Assembly (NCBI GenBank): GCA_963847615.1
Contig: CAWKAN010000026.1
Span: 186,001-250,000, forward strand
DNA length: 64,000 nucleotides
DNA from: Palsa-883 sp963847615
GTDB lineage: Bacteria; Pseudomonadota; Alphaproteobacteria; Acetobacterales; Acetobacteraceae
Direction of reading: 5' to 3'
The notes beneath the pieces are model-generated. The model was not told where the DNA came from. It was given only the letters and a program-made list of their open reading frames with translations, and made no database searches. Below, in pieces: positions 42,470-51,425 of the stretch. Position 1 is the stretch's first letter, and every line of letters begins with the position of its first letter. Position numbers and translations under genes: made by a program.

Positions 42470-44000
42470 ATGACCGACAGCCCGCGGCTGCACCAAGGCA
42501 AAGACGATCCGCTCGCCCTGCCAGCGGACGCCGAGCTGGGCCGCATCGTGCGCAGCTTTCGCGCGCGCGCGCGTGCTCGTCGTCGGCGACCTCATCCTCG
42601 ACCGCTACGTGATCGGCAGCGTCCAGCGCCTGTCGCCCGAAGCGCCGATCCCGGTGCTGCGCCCGGACCGCCAGCAGGCGACCCTGGGCGGCGCGGCCAA
42701 CGTCGCGCTGAACATCGCCACCCTCGGCGGCGAGGCCTGGCTGGCCGGCGTCATCGGCGACGATGCCGCCGGGGCGGAGCTCGCCGAGCTGGTCGCCGGC
42801 GCGGCGCGCGTCCATCCCACCCTGGTCACCGCGCCCGGCCGGGCCACCACGGCGAAGACCCGCTTCCTGGCCGGCGTCCACCAGTTGCTGCGGCTCGACG
42901 AGGAGACCACCGCCGCGATCGAGGCCGAGGTCGCCGCCGCGCTGCTGCAACGCATCGAGGCGCTGCTCGACCAGGTCGACGTGATCGTGCTGTCCGACTA
43001 CGCCAAGGGGGTGTTGAGCGACACCGTGCTGCAAGGCGTGCTGGCGATGGCGCGCGAGCGCAACCGCCTGGTGATCGCCGATCCCAAACGCGCCGACTTC
43101 GCCGCCTACCACGGCGCCACCGTGCTCACGCCAAACGAAGCCGAGATCCGCCTGGCCACCCGGATCGAGGCCGGCGACGACCTCGGCGCCGAACGCGCCG
43201 GACGGGCCGCGCTGGCGGCGACCGGCGGCGAGGCGGTGCTGGTCACCCGCTCCGAGAAGGGCCTGACCCTGGTGCGCCGCGACCAGCCGACGCTGCATCT
43301 GCCGACCCGGGCGCGCGCGGTCGCCGATGTCTCGGGCGCCGGCGACACGCTGGTGGCGGCCCTCGCGGTGGCGGTGGCGGCCGGGGCGGACCTCCCGGCA
43401 GCTTCGGTGCTGGCCAATGTCACCGCCGGGATCTCGGTCGGCAAACCGGGGACCGCCACGGTCGGCGGCGACGAACTGCTCGGCGTGCTGCACCTGGCGG
43501 AGCTGGTGGCGAGCGACCGCAAGGTGGCCGCCAACTGGGACGAGGCGGCGGCGCGGGCGGCGGCCTGGCGGGCCAGCGGGCTGCGCGTCGGCCTGGCCAA
43601 TGGCTGCTTCGACCTGATCCATCCCGGCCACGTGCACCTGCTGACCGAGGCCCGCGCGGCCTGCGACCGGCTGATCGTGGCGCTGAACACCGACGCCTCG
43701 GTGAAGCGCCTCAAGGGCCCGACCCGCCCGGTGCAGAACGAAACCGCCCGCGCCACCGTGATGGCCTCGCTCGCCCCGGTCGACCTGGTGGTGCTGTTCG
43801 ACGAGGAAACGCCGCTGGAAGTGGTGCGCGCGCTGCGCCCCGACGTGCTGGTGAAAGGGTCCGACTACCGGATCGAGAACGTCGTGGGCGCCGCCGAGGT
43901 GCACGGCTGGGGCGGCAAGGTCGTGCTGGTCGACCTGCAACAGGGCCATAGCACCACCGGCACGATCCGCCGCATGCGCGCGCCCGAGGCGGCGCAGTAG
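42470..44000 (+). CDS. hldE: Bifunctional ADP-heptose synthesis protein HldE, frameshifted near N-terminus
   Basis: The natural start is the ATG at 42470 (TDSPRLHQGKDDPLALPADA); the frame is lost after IVRSF and removing one T of the TTT at 42557-42559 restores SFARARVLVVGDLILDRYV. The kinase domain has GGAANVALNIATLGGEAWLA and VADVSGAGDTLVAALAVAVA. The C-terminal adenylyltransferase begins near 345 with VGLANGCFDLIHPGHVHLL and has VKGSDYRIENVVGA. HldE makes D-glycero-beta-D-manno-heptose 1-phosphate and ADP-heptose for the LPS inner core. About 510 residues when repaired. Confidence 0.93.
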
Positions 44001-44006
44001 GGCGCA

Positions 44007-44304
44007 AGACAAGGCCGGGGCTCCGCCCCGAACCCCGCCAGGGGGGCTTTGCCCCCCTGGACCCCCCACCAGAGGCAGCGGCCTCTGGACTCCATGACTG
44101 GGCGTGTGGGGAGGGGAAGGGGGCGGGTGGGCGAGGCGAAGGGGCGCCGTCCGGCGTGCCGGACGGCGCCCCTTCGCCTCGCCCACCCGCCCCCTTCCCC
44201 TCCCCACACGCCCAGTGAAGGGTTCCAAGGGCTCCGCCCTTGGCGGGGTTCCAAGGGGCAGCGCCCCTTGGTGGGGTCCAGGGGCGAAGCCCCTGGCCTT
44301 GTCT
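44007..44304. repeat. Large multi-hairpin palindromic repeat, copy R3
   Basis: 298-bp element ending in AGACAAGGCC / GGCCTTGTCT (44007-44016 and 44295-44304). The centre, 44098-44215, is a palindrome of 118 nt with a single mismatch at the midpoint. The three flanking hairpins on each side match those of R2 in order and sequence. It lies between the convergent hldE and glycosyltransferase genes. Confidence 0.95.
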
Positions 44305-44323
44305 GGCATCGCCCGATGGCCGC

Positions 44324-45283
44324 TCAAACCAGCCCCACGAGCGTCTCCAGTCGATGCGCGTAGGTGTGTTCGGCCAGCACGCGTCGCCGGCCGCGCGCGC
44401 CGATCGCCGCGGCATACCCCGGTTCGTGCTGCAGCCTGGCGTACAACTCGTTCAGTTCGGCCGCATCGCGATACATCAGCACCTCGCGGCCGATCTCGAA
44501 GCAGCCTGCGAGGTCGGGTTGATCATCCGCCAGCACCGGGGTCGCGGCCAGGTACGGGTCGAAATGCCGCTGGTTCAGGCCGGCCAGGACGTTGTGCTCG
44601 TTGCGGACGTTCAGCACGGCGAGATACGACCGGTAGATCTGCGCCAGCTCCCTGGTGCCGACGAGGCGGGCGTGCACCTCGTGGTGGGTCGCCGAGCGGC
44701 GCCTCCAGCCCGGGCCATACAGCGCCATCGGCGCCTGAACCTGGGCGACCACGGCGCGGCGGTGCTCGGTCGGGTTGGCGACGAACACCAGGCGCGGCAC
44801 CCGCGCCGCCGGCGCTGCCGTGCCGGGATCGAGGCGCGGGTTCGCCGCGTGCGGCAGGTAGGCGGCGCGGCACCCCAGGCGCAGCGTATGGTGCAGCGCG
44901 ACCAGCCCGCTGTCGGTGTAGGCGACGGCATCGAGCAACGCCGCCGCGCGCCCCTCGGCCGGGGAGAACCGGTCGCCCACCCAGCCAACCAGCGGCGGCC
45001 GGCCCGGCAGCGCGGCGACCTGCTCCAGGATCACCGGCGGCATGCGGTACGGCCCCACCGCCAGGATCAGGTCGGGCGAGAAGCGGCGGATGGCCCGGCA
45101 GATGCCCGCCGCCCGCGGCACGCCGAGGCAGCGTGCCAGCAGCACCTGCTCGACCGCCCGGCTCAGCCGGGGATCGCGGGTGACGCCGAAGCGCACCGCA
45201 TGGCCGGCGGCGCGGAACCCGGCGATGGCGTCCTCGGCCCAGTGCACGACGCTGCCGCGCTTGTCGAGAACGAAGATTTTCAC
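44324..45283 (-). CDS. CgeB-like glycosyltransferase
   Basis: 319 residues. The N-terminal Rossmann-like part is MKIFVLDKRGSVVHWAEDAI with SPDLILAVGPYRMPPVILEQ. The C-terminal part has the CgeB/Glyco_trans_1_2 pattern: SYLAVLNVRNEHNVLAGLNQ, RHFDPYLAATPVLADDQPDL, and a terminal GRRRVLAEHTYAHRLETLV. The family acts on surface polysaccharides and protein glycosylation; acceptor and donor are unknown. It lies between hldE and the hexomutase-galU pair, which fits an envelope glycan role. Confidence 0.8.
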   Translation of the reverse strand: MKIFVLDKRGSVVHWAEDAIAGFRAAGHAVRFGVTRDPRLSRAVEQVLLARCLGVPRAAGICRAIRRFSPDLILAVGPYRMPPVILEQVAALPGRPPLVGWVGDRFSPAEGRAAALLDAVAYTDSGLVALHHTLRLGCRAAYLPHAANPRLDPGTAAPAARVPRLVFVANPTEHRRAVVAQVQAPMALYGPGWRRRSATHHEVHARLVGTRELAQIYRSYLAVLNVRNEHNVLAGLNQRHFDPYLAATPVLADDQPDLAGCFEIGREVLMYRDAAELNELYARLQHEPGYAAAIGARGRRRVLAEHTYAHRLETLVGLV

Positions 45284-45359
45284 TGCGACACCCCGTCAGG
45301 CCGCCGGCGACGCCACGGCGTGGCGGCGGTCCCACCGGGCGCGCCGGACCCGCCGCCGG

Positions 45360-46805
45360 TCAGTGCCCGGCGCCAGGCGCATCGAAATCCGGCGCCGCCA
45401 GCCCCGAGGCGGCAAGCTGGCGCACCAGCGCCGCCTTCAACCGCTCCAGCCCGGCCGCATCCGCCGCCTCCGCCCGCGCCACCAGCACCGCCTGGGTGTT
45501 CGACGCGCGCAGCAGCCACCAGCCGTCCGCGGTCAGCACGCGCACGCCGTCGGTCTCCGCCACGTTGGCGCCCGCGGCGCGCAGCCGGGCGGCAACCTCC
45601 TCGATCACCGCGAACTTGCGCCGGTCGTCGCAGTCGAAGCGCAGCTCCGGCGTGTTGACCACCTGCGGCAGCGCGTTGCGGATCGCCGACAGCCGCTCGC
45701 CGCCGCGCGAAACGATCCCCAGCGTGCGCACCGCGGCATACAGCGCGTCGTCGAAGCCGTACCAGTGGTCGGCGAAGAAGATGTGCCCCGACATCTCCCC
45801 GGCCAGCGGCGAGCCGGTCTCGGCCATCTTCGCCTTGATCAGGCTGTGCCCGGTCTTCCACATCAGCGGCGTCCCGCCGGCGCGCGCGATCTCGTCGAAC
45901 AGCACCTGGCTGGCCTTCACGTCGGCGATGATGGTCGCCCCCGGGCGCGCGCGCAGCACGTCGCGCGCCAGCAGCACCATCAGCTGGTCGCCGAACAGGA
46001 TCTGCCCGGCGTCATCGACCAGGCCGATCCGGTCGGCGTCGCCGTCGAGCGCGATCCCGAGGTCGGCGCCGCGCGCGCGCACCTCGGCGATCAGCGCCGC
46101 CAGGTTGGCCGGCACGGTCGGGTCGGGGTGGTGGTTGGGGAAGCGCCCGTCGATCTCCGGAAACAGCACTCGGTGGGTGCCGGGCAGCCTGGCGACCAGA
46201 CGCGTCAGCACCTCGCCCGCCGCGCCGTTGCCGTTGTCCCACACCACCGACAGCGGCCTGGTGCCGTCGTAGTCGGCCAGCAGGCGATCGACGTAGGCCG
46301 CCGCGACGTCGAGGGTTTCGCTGCGCCCCGCCGCCGGCGCACTCACATCCCCCGCTTCCGCCATCGCCCCGAGCGCGCGGATCTGCGCCCCGTAGAACGG
46401 CTTGCCGCCCAGCGTCATCTTGAAGCCGTTGTAGTCCGGCGGGTTGTGGCTGCCGGTGACCATGACCGAGCCGCCGGTCTGCCGCGTCGCCGCCGCGTAG
46501 TACAGCATCGGCGTCGGACCGCGGCCGACCCGCAGCGCGGTGATGCCGCTGGCCACCAGCCCCTCGACCAGCGCCGCCTCCATGGCCGGGCTCGACAGCC
46601 GCCCGTCGAAGCCGACCGCGACGGTCATGGAAGCGGCCGGCGGCGTGCCCCCGCCGACGGCGGGCGCCGTCGCGGCGCGGGCGACCAGGCTGCCGAAGCA
46701 GCGGCCGATGGCAAACGCATCCGCCGCGTGCAGCGTGGAATCGACGATGCCGCGGATGTCGTACTCGCGCAGGACCGTCGGATCGAACCGGTGGGAGAAC
46801 GCCAT
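45360..46805 (-). CDS. Phosphomannomutase/phosphoglucomutase
   Basis: 481 residues of the alpha-D-phosphohexomutase superfamily. Domain 1 has REYDIRGIVDSTL and the active-site Ser in GSVMVTGSHNPPDYNGFKMT near 120; the metal loop is GIALDGDADRIGLVDDAGQI near 250; the sugar-specificity region is GEMSGHIFFADHWYGFDDAL near 330; the C-terminal phosphate site is WWLLRASNTQAVLVARAEA. It interconverts hexose 1- and 6-phosphates for nucleotide sugars. Its ATG overlaps the stop of galU (TGATG), so galU and this gene are coupled. Confidence 0.92.
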   Translation of the reverse strand: MAFSHRFDPTVLREYDIRGIVDSTLHAADAFAIGRCFGSLVARAATAPAVGGGTPPAASMTVAVGFDGRLSSPAMEAALVEGLVASGITALRVGRGPTPMLYYAAATRQTGGSVMVTGSHNPPDYNGFKMTLGGKPFYGAQIRALGAMAEAGDVSAPAAGRSETLDVAAAYVDRLLADYDGTRPLSVVWDNGNGAAGEVLTRLVARLPGTHRVLFPEIDGRFPNHHPDPTVPANLAALIAEVRARGADLGIALDGDADRIGLVDDAGQILFGDQLMVLLARDVLRARPGATIIADVKASQVLFDEIARAGGTPLMWKTGHSLIKAKMAETGSPLAGEMSGHIFFADHWYGFDDALYAAVRTLGIVSRGGERLSAIRNALPQVVNTPELRFDCDDRRKFAVIEEVAARLRAAGANVAETDGVRVLTADGWWLLRASNTQAVLVARAEAADAAGLERLKAALVRQLAASGLAAPDFDAPGAGH

Positions 46806-47674
46806 CACAGGTAATTCCGCAGGAAGCCGCGCACCGCGTCGGCGATTTCCGGATGCTTCAGGGCGAAGGCGATCTGCGCCTCCAGGTACCCCGCCTTGTC
46901 GCCGCAGTCGAACCGCCGCCCCTCGTAGCGCACGCCGTGGAACGGCTGCGTGCCGATCAGCCTGGCCATCGCGTCGGTCAACTGCACCTCCCCACCCGCG
47001 CCGCGGTCCATCCGCGCCAGGTGGCCGATCACCTCGGGCATCAGCACGTAGCGCCCGATGATCGACAGGTTCGACGGCGCCGCCTCCGGCGCCGGCTTCT
47101 CGACCAGCCCCTTGACCTCGACCAGCCGCCCGTCGTCGCGCCCGACCTGCAGGATGCCGTAGCGGTTGGTGTGTTCGCGCGGCACCTCGGTCACCGCGAC
47201 GACGTTGCCGCCGGTCTCGCGATAGACCTGGGCGAGCTGGGTCAGGCACGGGGTCTCGGACAGGATCAGGTCGTCCGGCAGCAGGATGGCGAACGGATCG
47301 TCGCCGACGAAGGTGCGGGCGCACCAGATGGCGTGGCCGAGGCCGAGCGGGATCTGCTGGCGCACCGTCACGATCGAGCCCGGCTCGACCTGGATCGCCT
47401 TGAGCACCGCCAGCGCCTCGGTCCGGCCGCGCTCGCGCAGCGTCGCCTCCAGCTCGAAGGCGATGTCGAAGTGCTCGACGATGGCGGTCTTGCCGCGCCC
47501 GGTGACCAGGCAGAACTGGTCGATGCCGGCGGCGCGCGCTTCCTCGACCGCATACTGGATCAGCGGCTTGTCGACCACCGGCAGCATCTCCTTGGCCATC
47601 GCCTTGGTGGCGGGCAGGAAGCGCGTGCCGAGGCCGGCGACGGGCAGAACGGCCTTGCGAAGCGGTTTGTTCAA
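46805..47674 (-). CDS. galU: UTP-glucose-1-phosphate uridylyltransferase GalU
   Basis: 289 residues. The nucleotidyltransferase motif is AVLPVAGLGTRFLPATKAMA near 8-27, with KEMLPVVDKPLIQYAVEEA directly after it. LGLGHAIWCARTFVGDDPFA and the metal-binding region in ILLPDDLI are present, and VKGLVEKPAPEAAPSNLSI contains the sugar-binding Lys. It forms UDP-glucose from UTP and glucose 1-phosphate, directly downstream of the mutase activity. First gene of the galU-hexomutase pair. Confidence 0.95.
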   Translation of the reverse strand: MNKPLRKAVLPVAGLGTRFLPATKAMAKEMLPVVDKPLIQYAVEEARAAGIDQFCLVTGRGKTAIVEHFDIAFELEATLRERGRTEALAVLKAIQVEPGSIVTVRQQIPLGLGHAIWCARTFVGDDPFAILLPDDLILSETPCLTQLAQVYRETGGNVVAVTEVPREHTNRYGILQVGRDDGRLVEVKGLVEKPAPEAAPSNLSIIGRYVLMPEVIGHLARMDRGAGGEVQLTDAMARLIGTQPFHGVRYEGRRFDCGDKAGYLEAQIAFALKHPEIADAVRGFLRNYL

Positions 47675-48701
47675 AGCTGCCGATCCTCACGCTGCATGCC
47701 GGTCGGGATGACCGTCAACCCCGGCTGAATTGTGGCACCATCCGACCGTCTGGCCCAGCCCGGCCGGCCCGGCCCGGCGCCGGGCGCGCACCGCCCACCG
47801 TCCTCACCACCGGATCGTGGTCCGGTGGCAGGCTGTTGCATGGGAGCCTGCCCCGGCCGCGCCATCGCCGGCCCTGCCCCGATCAACCGAGGCACCTGCC
47901 CGCCAACCGCCGCCCCACGCCGCGGACCGGCGCCCACCGTCCTCACCACCGGATCACGTGGTCCGGTGGCAGGCTGTTGCATGGGATCGTGACGCCGCCG
48001 CGCAAAGTACACCTCGCCCGCAAGGCGGGCTTGGGCCGCGAAGAGCGGACCAAGGTCGGCGCGCACAGCGCGCCGGGTGAGGGTGGGGCCACACACGCCG
48101 CCACCGGAACCTCCCCCGCCACCCAATCCGCCTCACGTTGCATGGGGTTGTTCCCCCGCCATCGCGCCAAGCGCGCCCGCCACCCCCCGCCGACTCGCCG
48201 TCATGGCCGGCCGCGGCGCGCCGGCCGAGCCGCCCCCAGCCGGCGCCGCCACGGCCGTCCCGCCTCACGGTGCATGGGGTTGTTGCGCGAGTTGTCGCCC
48301 GCCCCGGTCGCGCCACGGCCGGCACCGCGCCGATCGGCCAAGGCAACGCGGCGCCGACTGTTGCCCCATGCCGCGGCCCGGCGCCCACCGTCCTCACCAC
48401 CGGATCGTGGTCCGGTGGCAGGCTGTTGCATGGGAGCCTGCCCCGGCGAAGGCCGGGGTTGTTGCGCGAATTTTCACCCGCCCCGGTCGCGCCATGGCCG
48501 GACCGGCGCCGATCGGCCGAAGCCGCGCCAAGCGCGCCCGCCACCCCGCCGCCCTAGCCGTCATGACCGGCCCGCGTGCCGGCCAGCCGCCCCCAGCCGG
48601 TGCCGCCACCACCGCCCGTCCTCACGGTGCATGCGGTTGTGGCGCGAATTTTCGCCCGGCCCAGCCCCGCGCCACCCCTCGCCCCGCTCCGCGGCCCGCC
48701 G
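47675..48701. repeat. Degenerate repeat field, about 1 kb, no gene
   Basis: A roughly 50-bp module (CACCGTCCTCACCACCGGAT... ending GTTGCATGGGA) occurs at 47796-47845, 47935-47986 and 48386-48435; it contains a hairpin CCACCGGA/TCCGGTGG. A second module (GCATGGGGTTGTTGCGCGA...) recurs near 48271, 48451 and 48629. A 33-nt segment at 48025-48057 is an exact inverted copy of 21664-21696. All frames are low-complexity, so I see no gene here. Confidence 0.85.
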
Positions 48702-49544
48702 TCACCCGGCCGCGCCCGGCGGCGTCCCGCCCCCCGCCTCGCCGCGGCGCCGCGGCCGCACCACGTCGAGCGTCCAGCCAGGCCCCTGCTCCAGCCGCGT
48801 CACCACCGCGCCATCGCCCGCCGCATCGCCGGCGGCTGCCTCCCGCCCGAACTGCACCACCCCCGCCGCCGGCCGGGCCCGGCGCGCCGCCTCCGCCCAC
48901 CGCCCCGCCGGCAGCGCCCGCACCGCCGGGGACGGCGCGGCCTCCGCCGCGCGCACCGCGCCGGCATCGGGCCGGTCAGCCGCCGCCACTGCCCTGGGCG
49001 CCACTGCCCTGGTCGCCCCGGCCGCCGCCGCGCGCTGCGGCTCGCCCACCCCGTCGTCGGCCGCGCCGGCCGCCGCCGCCCCGCCGCCCGCCGCCCCAGC
49101 CCCCCACGCCGCATCCAGCGCCGGCAGATCGACCGCCTCGGCCACCACCGTGCCGAAGAACGGCGCCGGCTTCTGCTGCTCGCGCGCCAGCGCCCGCCCG
49201 GCTGTTCCCGCCGTCCGCACCAGCTCCGCCGCGCCGCGGCCGAGCCGGCACATCTGCGCCACCGTCACCTCCGGCGCATAGGCCCGGCGCGCCAGCGTGT
49301 CCGCCAGCTCGCGCAGCACCAGGATCTGCGCCGCCAGCCGGGCCTGCGCCGCGGTCGCCGGCATCAGCGTGGCGATCTCCTCGACCAGCCGCGCCAGGCG
49401 CGCCTGCCGCCAGGAAGCGGACGCCTCCGGCGGCGGCGGCGGCAGCGCCGCCAGCGTGGCCGCCAGCAGGTCGGGGCTGAGGTGATACGTGGGCATCATC
49501 TCGCGGATGACGTCCTGGGTGATGCCGTTGGCGGGAAGGATCAT
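48702..49544 (-). CDS. Hypothetical protein with Ala-rich C-terminus
   Basis: 280 residues from the ATG at 49544 (MILPANGITQDVIREMMPTY), chosen over an in-frame start at 49607 because the first 20 residues look like a conserved N-terminus. Residues 1-120 are helical and ordered in appearance (LARLVEEIATLMPATAAQAR, AQILVLRELADTLARRAYAP, VTVAQMCRLGRGAAELVRTA). From about residue 130 onward the sequence is Ala/Gly/Arg-rich, low complexity and probably disordered, merging into the repeat field at its 3' end. I do not recognise the family. Confidence 0.6.
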   Translation of the reverse strand: MILPANGITQDVIREMMPTYHLSPDLLAATLAALPPPPPEASASWRQARLARLVEEIATLMPATAAQARLAAQILVLRELADTLARRAYAPEVTVAQMCRLGRGAAELVRTAGTAGRALAREQQKPAPFFGTVVAEAVDLPALDAAWGAGAAGGGAAAAGAADDGVGEPQRAAAAGATRAVAPRAVAAADRPDAGAVRAAEAAPSPAVRALPAGRWAEAARRARPAAGVVQFGREAAAGDAAGDGAVVTRLEQGPGWTLDVVRPRRRGEAGGGTPPGAAG

Positions 49545-49861
49545 GCGAGGTGGCTCCGGCTGAAATCGGTTGCTGATGGCGGAGAGATATACTAACCTCG
49601 TCGGCAATTCAAACTAACATCGATCCCGGCGTGCGCGGAGGCGACGGCAGGGGAGCAAGTCGCCGCCAGACCGAGGGTCACGCCGCCGCCACATCGCCCG
49701 CCTTGGCCGCAGCCGAACCAGCGCAAGCACCCGGTCGCCGGGCGCGAACGGCGTCAGGGCACGCCGAGATGCGGTCTTCAGCCGGATGCTCGGCCCGCGA
49801 TCCGGCACGCCGCGGCTGCGGCTTCGGTCGGCAGCCGATCCCCGAGGCAGTCGGGCGAACG
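49545..49861. other. Gene-free stretch, about 317 bp
   Basis: Divergent upstream region of the Ala-rich hypothetical gene, ending at the truncated repeat R4. An AT-richer patch AGAGATATACTAACC at 49584-49598 could be a minus-strand promoter region for that gene. No frame carries the missing N-terminal half of the downstream DUF350 gene. Confidence 0.45.
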
Positions 49862-49949
49862 AAAGCAAGCCGGGGCTTCGCCCCGGACCCCACCAAGGGG
49901 CGCTGCCCCCATGGTACCATTGGGGAACCCCGCCAAGGGCTCGCCCTGG
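49862..49949. repeat. Truncated copy R4 of the large palindromic repeat
   Basis: Matches the outer left flank of R1 (AAGCAAGCCGGGGCTTCGCC, CCCCACCAAGGGGCGCTGCC, AACCCCGCCAAGGGCTCGCC). The central long palindrome and the whole other flank are missing. A small palindrome CCCATGGTACCATTGGG (49909-49925) interrupts one hairpin. Its right end runs directly into the DUF350 fragment. Confidence 0.85.
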
Positions 49950-50191
49950 CCGGCGCGACGCTGGGCTTCGCCCTGCCGCTGGCCTCGGCGATCGTGCATT
50001 CCGCCAGCCTGGCCGACATGGTGGTCTGGGCGGCGGTGGCATTGGTGCTGCAGCTGCTCTGCTTCAGCGCGATGCGGCTGCTGCGCCGCAACGTGAGCCT
50101 GGCCCTGGCGCAGGGCGACATGGCCGAGGCGATCGTGCTGGCGGCCGGCGCCGTCGTGCTCGGCCTGCTCAACGCCGCCTGCCTGAGTTGA
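49938..50191 (+). pseudogene. DUF350 membrane protein, 5'-truncated by repeat R4
   Basis: The last 84 residues of a DUF350 protein are clear: ATLGFALPLASAIVHSASLA, DMVVWAAVALVLQLLCFSAM, and a final helix AEAIVLAAGAVVLGLLNAAC, then stop. Intact DUF350 proteins are about 130-140 residues with an N-terminal pair of helices ending in a similar LGF-LPLAS block. Here the upstream sequence is the R4 repeat and unrelated GC-rich sequence, and no start with a ribosome binding site is present. I read it as a gene whose 5' half was lost at the repeat junction. A frame from 49631 continues through it but is not a natural N-terminus. Confidence 0.75.
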
Positions 50192-50301
50192 CCGAAGCGC
50201 GCTGCCGGCAGCCGCCCGACACCGGGCGAACCGTCAGCCATTCATTCCGGGTGACCGAAGGATTGACCCATCGGCGCCGCGCCCCGATAGGGGGCGGGAA
50301 G

Positions 50302-50418
50302 GCGCGACCGATCGCGACGCCCCAGGCGCGACCCATCGCGACGCCCCACGCGCGACCCATCGCGACACCCCAGGCGCGACCCATCGCGACGCCACCGCGC
50401 GCGACCCATCGCGACGGC
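50302..50418. repeat. 24-bp tandem repeat, about five copies
   Basis: Units of GCGCGACCCATCGCGACGCC plus CCAG start at 50302, 50326, 50350, 50374 and 50397. The first has one substitution, the fourth is one base short, and the fifth is incomplete. Because 24 is a multiple of three the array is open in several frames, but no gene is supported. It lies about 95 bp upstream of the MBL hydrolase start. Confidence 0.93.
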
Positions 50419-50511
50419 CGCAGCCACCTCGGCGCGCAATGTCCGCGCCCGCCGATTGAGCCGGCAACCCGCCCGTGCGAGCCTCAAACCCTCACCGGGA
50501 CACCGAGCGCC

Positions 50512-51174
50512 ATGGCCAACCTGAAAGCCGCCGTCCTGCCGGTTACGCCGTTCCAGCAGAACTGCGCCTTCCTGTGGGACGAAACCACCCGCCAGGCCCT
50601 CGTCATCGACCCGGGCGGCGACGTCGCGCGCATCCTCGCCGCCATCGACCAGCTCGGCGTGCGCGTGACGAAGATCCTGCTCACCCACGGCCATATCGAC
50701 CATGCCGGCGGGGCCACCGCGCTGCGCGACGAGCTCGCCGCCCGCGCTGCCCCCGACCTCGCGCCGCCGATCGAGGGGCCGGACCAGCGCGACGCCTTCC
50801 TGCTCGACGGCCTGGAAGACCAGGCCGCGCAGTACGGGTTCGACGGCGTGCGCAACGTCCGCCCCGACCGCTGGCTGACCGAGGGCGGTGCGATCACCCT
50901 CGGCGAGCACCGCTTCGACATCCTGCACTGCCCCGGCCACACGCCCGGTCATATCGTCTTCGTCAACCACGTCGGGCGCTTCGCCGTGCTGGGCGACGTG
51001 TTGTTCCAAGGCTCGATCGGGCGCACCGATTTTCCCTACGGCGACCACGCCGCGCTGCTCGCCGCCATCCGCAGCAAGCTGCTGACGCTGCCCGACGATT
51101 ACCTCTTCCTGTGCGGCCACGGCCCCGGCTCCAGCATCGGCACCGAGCGCGCCGCCAACCCGTTCCTGCGCTAG
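50512..51174 (+). CDS. MBL fold metallo-hydrolase (glyoxalase II-like)
   Basis: 220 residues. Metal-binding motif THGHIDHAGGATALRDELAA near 62, with further ligands in HCPGHTPGHIVFVNH near 144, LGDVLFQGSIGRTDFPYGD near 165 and LCGHGPGSSIGTERAANPF at the C-terminus. This order is that of YcbL/GloB-type hydrolases that cleave thioesters such as S-lactoylglutathione. A specific glyoxalase II role is not proven. The ATG at 50512 follows a weak ribosome binding site; a 24-bp tandem array lies upstream. Confidence 0.9.
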   Translation: MANLKAAVLPVTPFQQNCAFLWDETTRQALVIDPGGDVARILAAIDQLGVRVTKILLTHGHIDHAGGATALRDELAARAAPDLAPPIEGPDQRDAFLLDGLEDQAAQYGFDGVRNVRPDRWLTEGGAITLGEHRFDILHCPGHTPGHIVFVNHVGRFAVLGDVLFQGSIGRTDFPYGDHAALLAAIRSKLLTLPDDYLFLCGHGPGSSIGTERAANPFLR

Positions 51175-51425
51175 CCCGGAGGGCTCGCCCCGGCGCAGGA
51201 TGACGGCAGGGGCCGGCCGCGGGCCGAACCATGGGCGGGCCGCCGGGCCGGCGTTTCGCAACACGGTCGGGCGACGATGCCGCAGGTCATTGGCGTACCG
51301 CAATGGCGCCTTGGGGGGCGGGCCGCCGCCAACCCCGGCTGTCTGCGCACCGCGCCAACCCCCGACACTCCCGCGGGGCGCGGCAACGACCAAGCCCGCG
51401 CCTGCGACAATGTGAACCGCGCGGC

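Noticed and set aside
49631..50191. A 186-residue protein ending in DUF350
   Set aside because: The first 100 residues come from unrelated GC-rich sequence and repeat R4; no start with a ribosome binding site exists, so I call a truncated DUF350 pseudogene instead.
50302..50418. Possible CRISPR array or repeat protein (MGRAWGVA repeats on the minus strand)
   Set aside because: The units are contiguous with no spacers, and the frame has no start, ribosome binding site or family; the repeat reading arises only because 24 is divisible by three.
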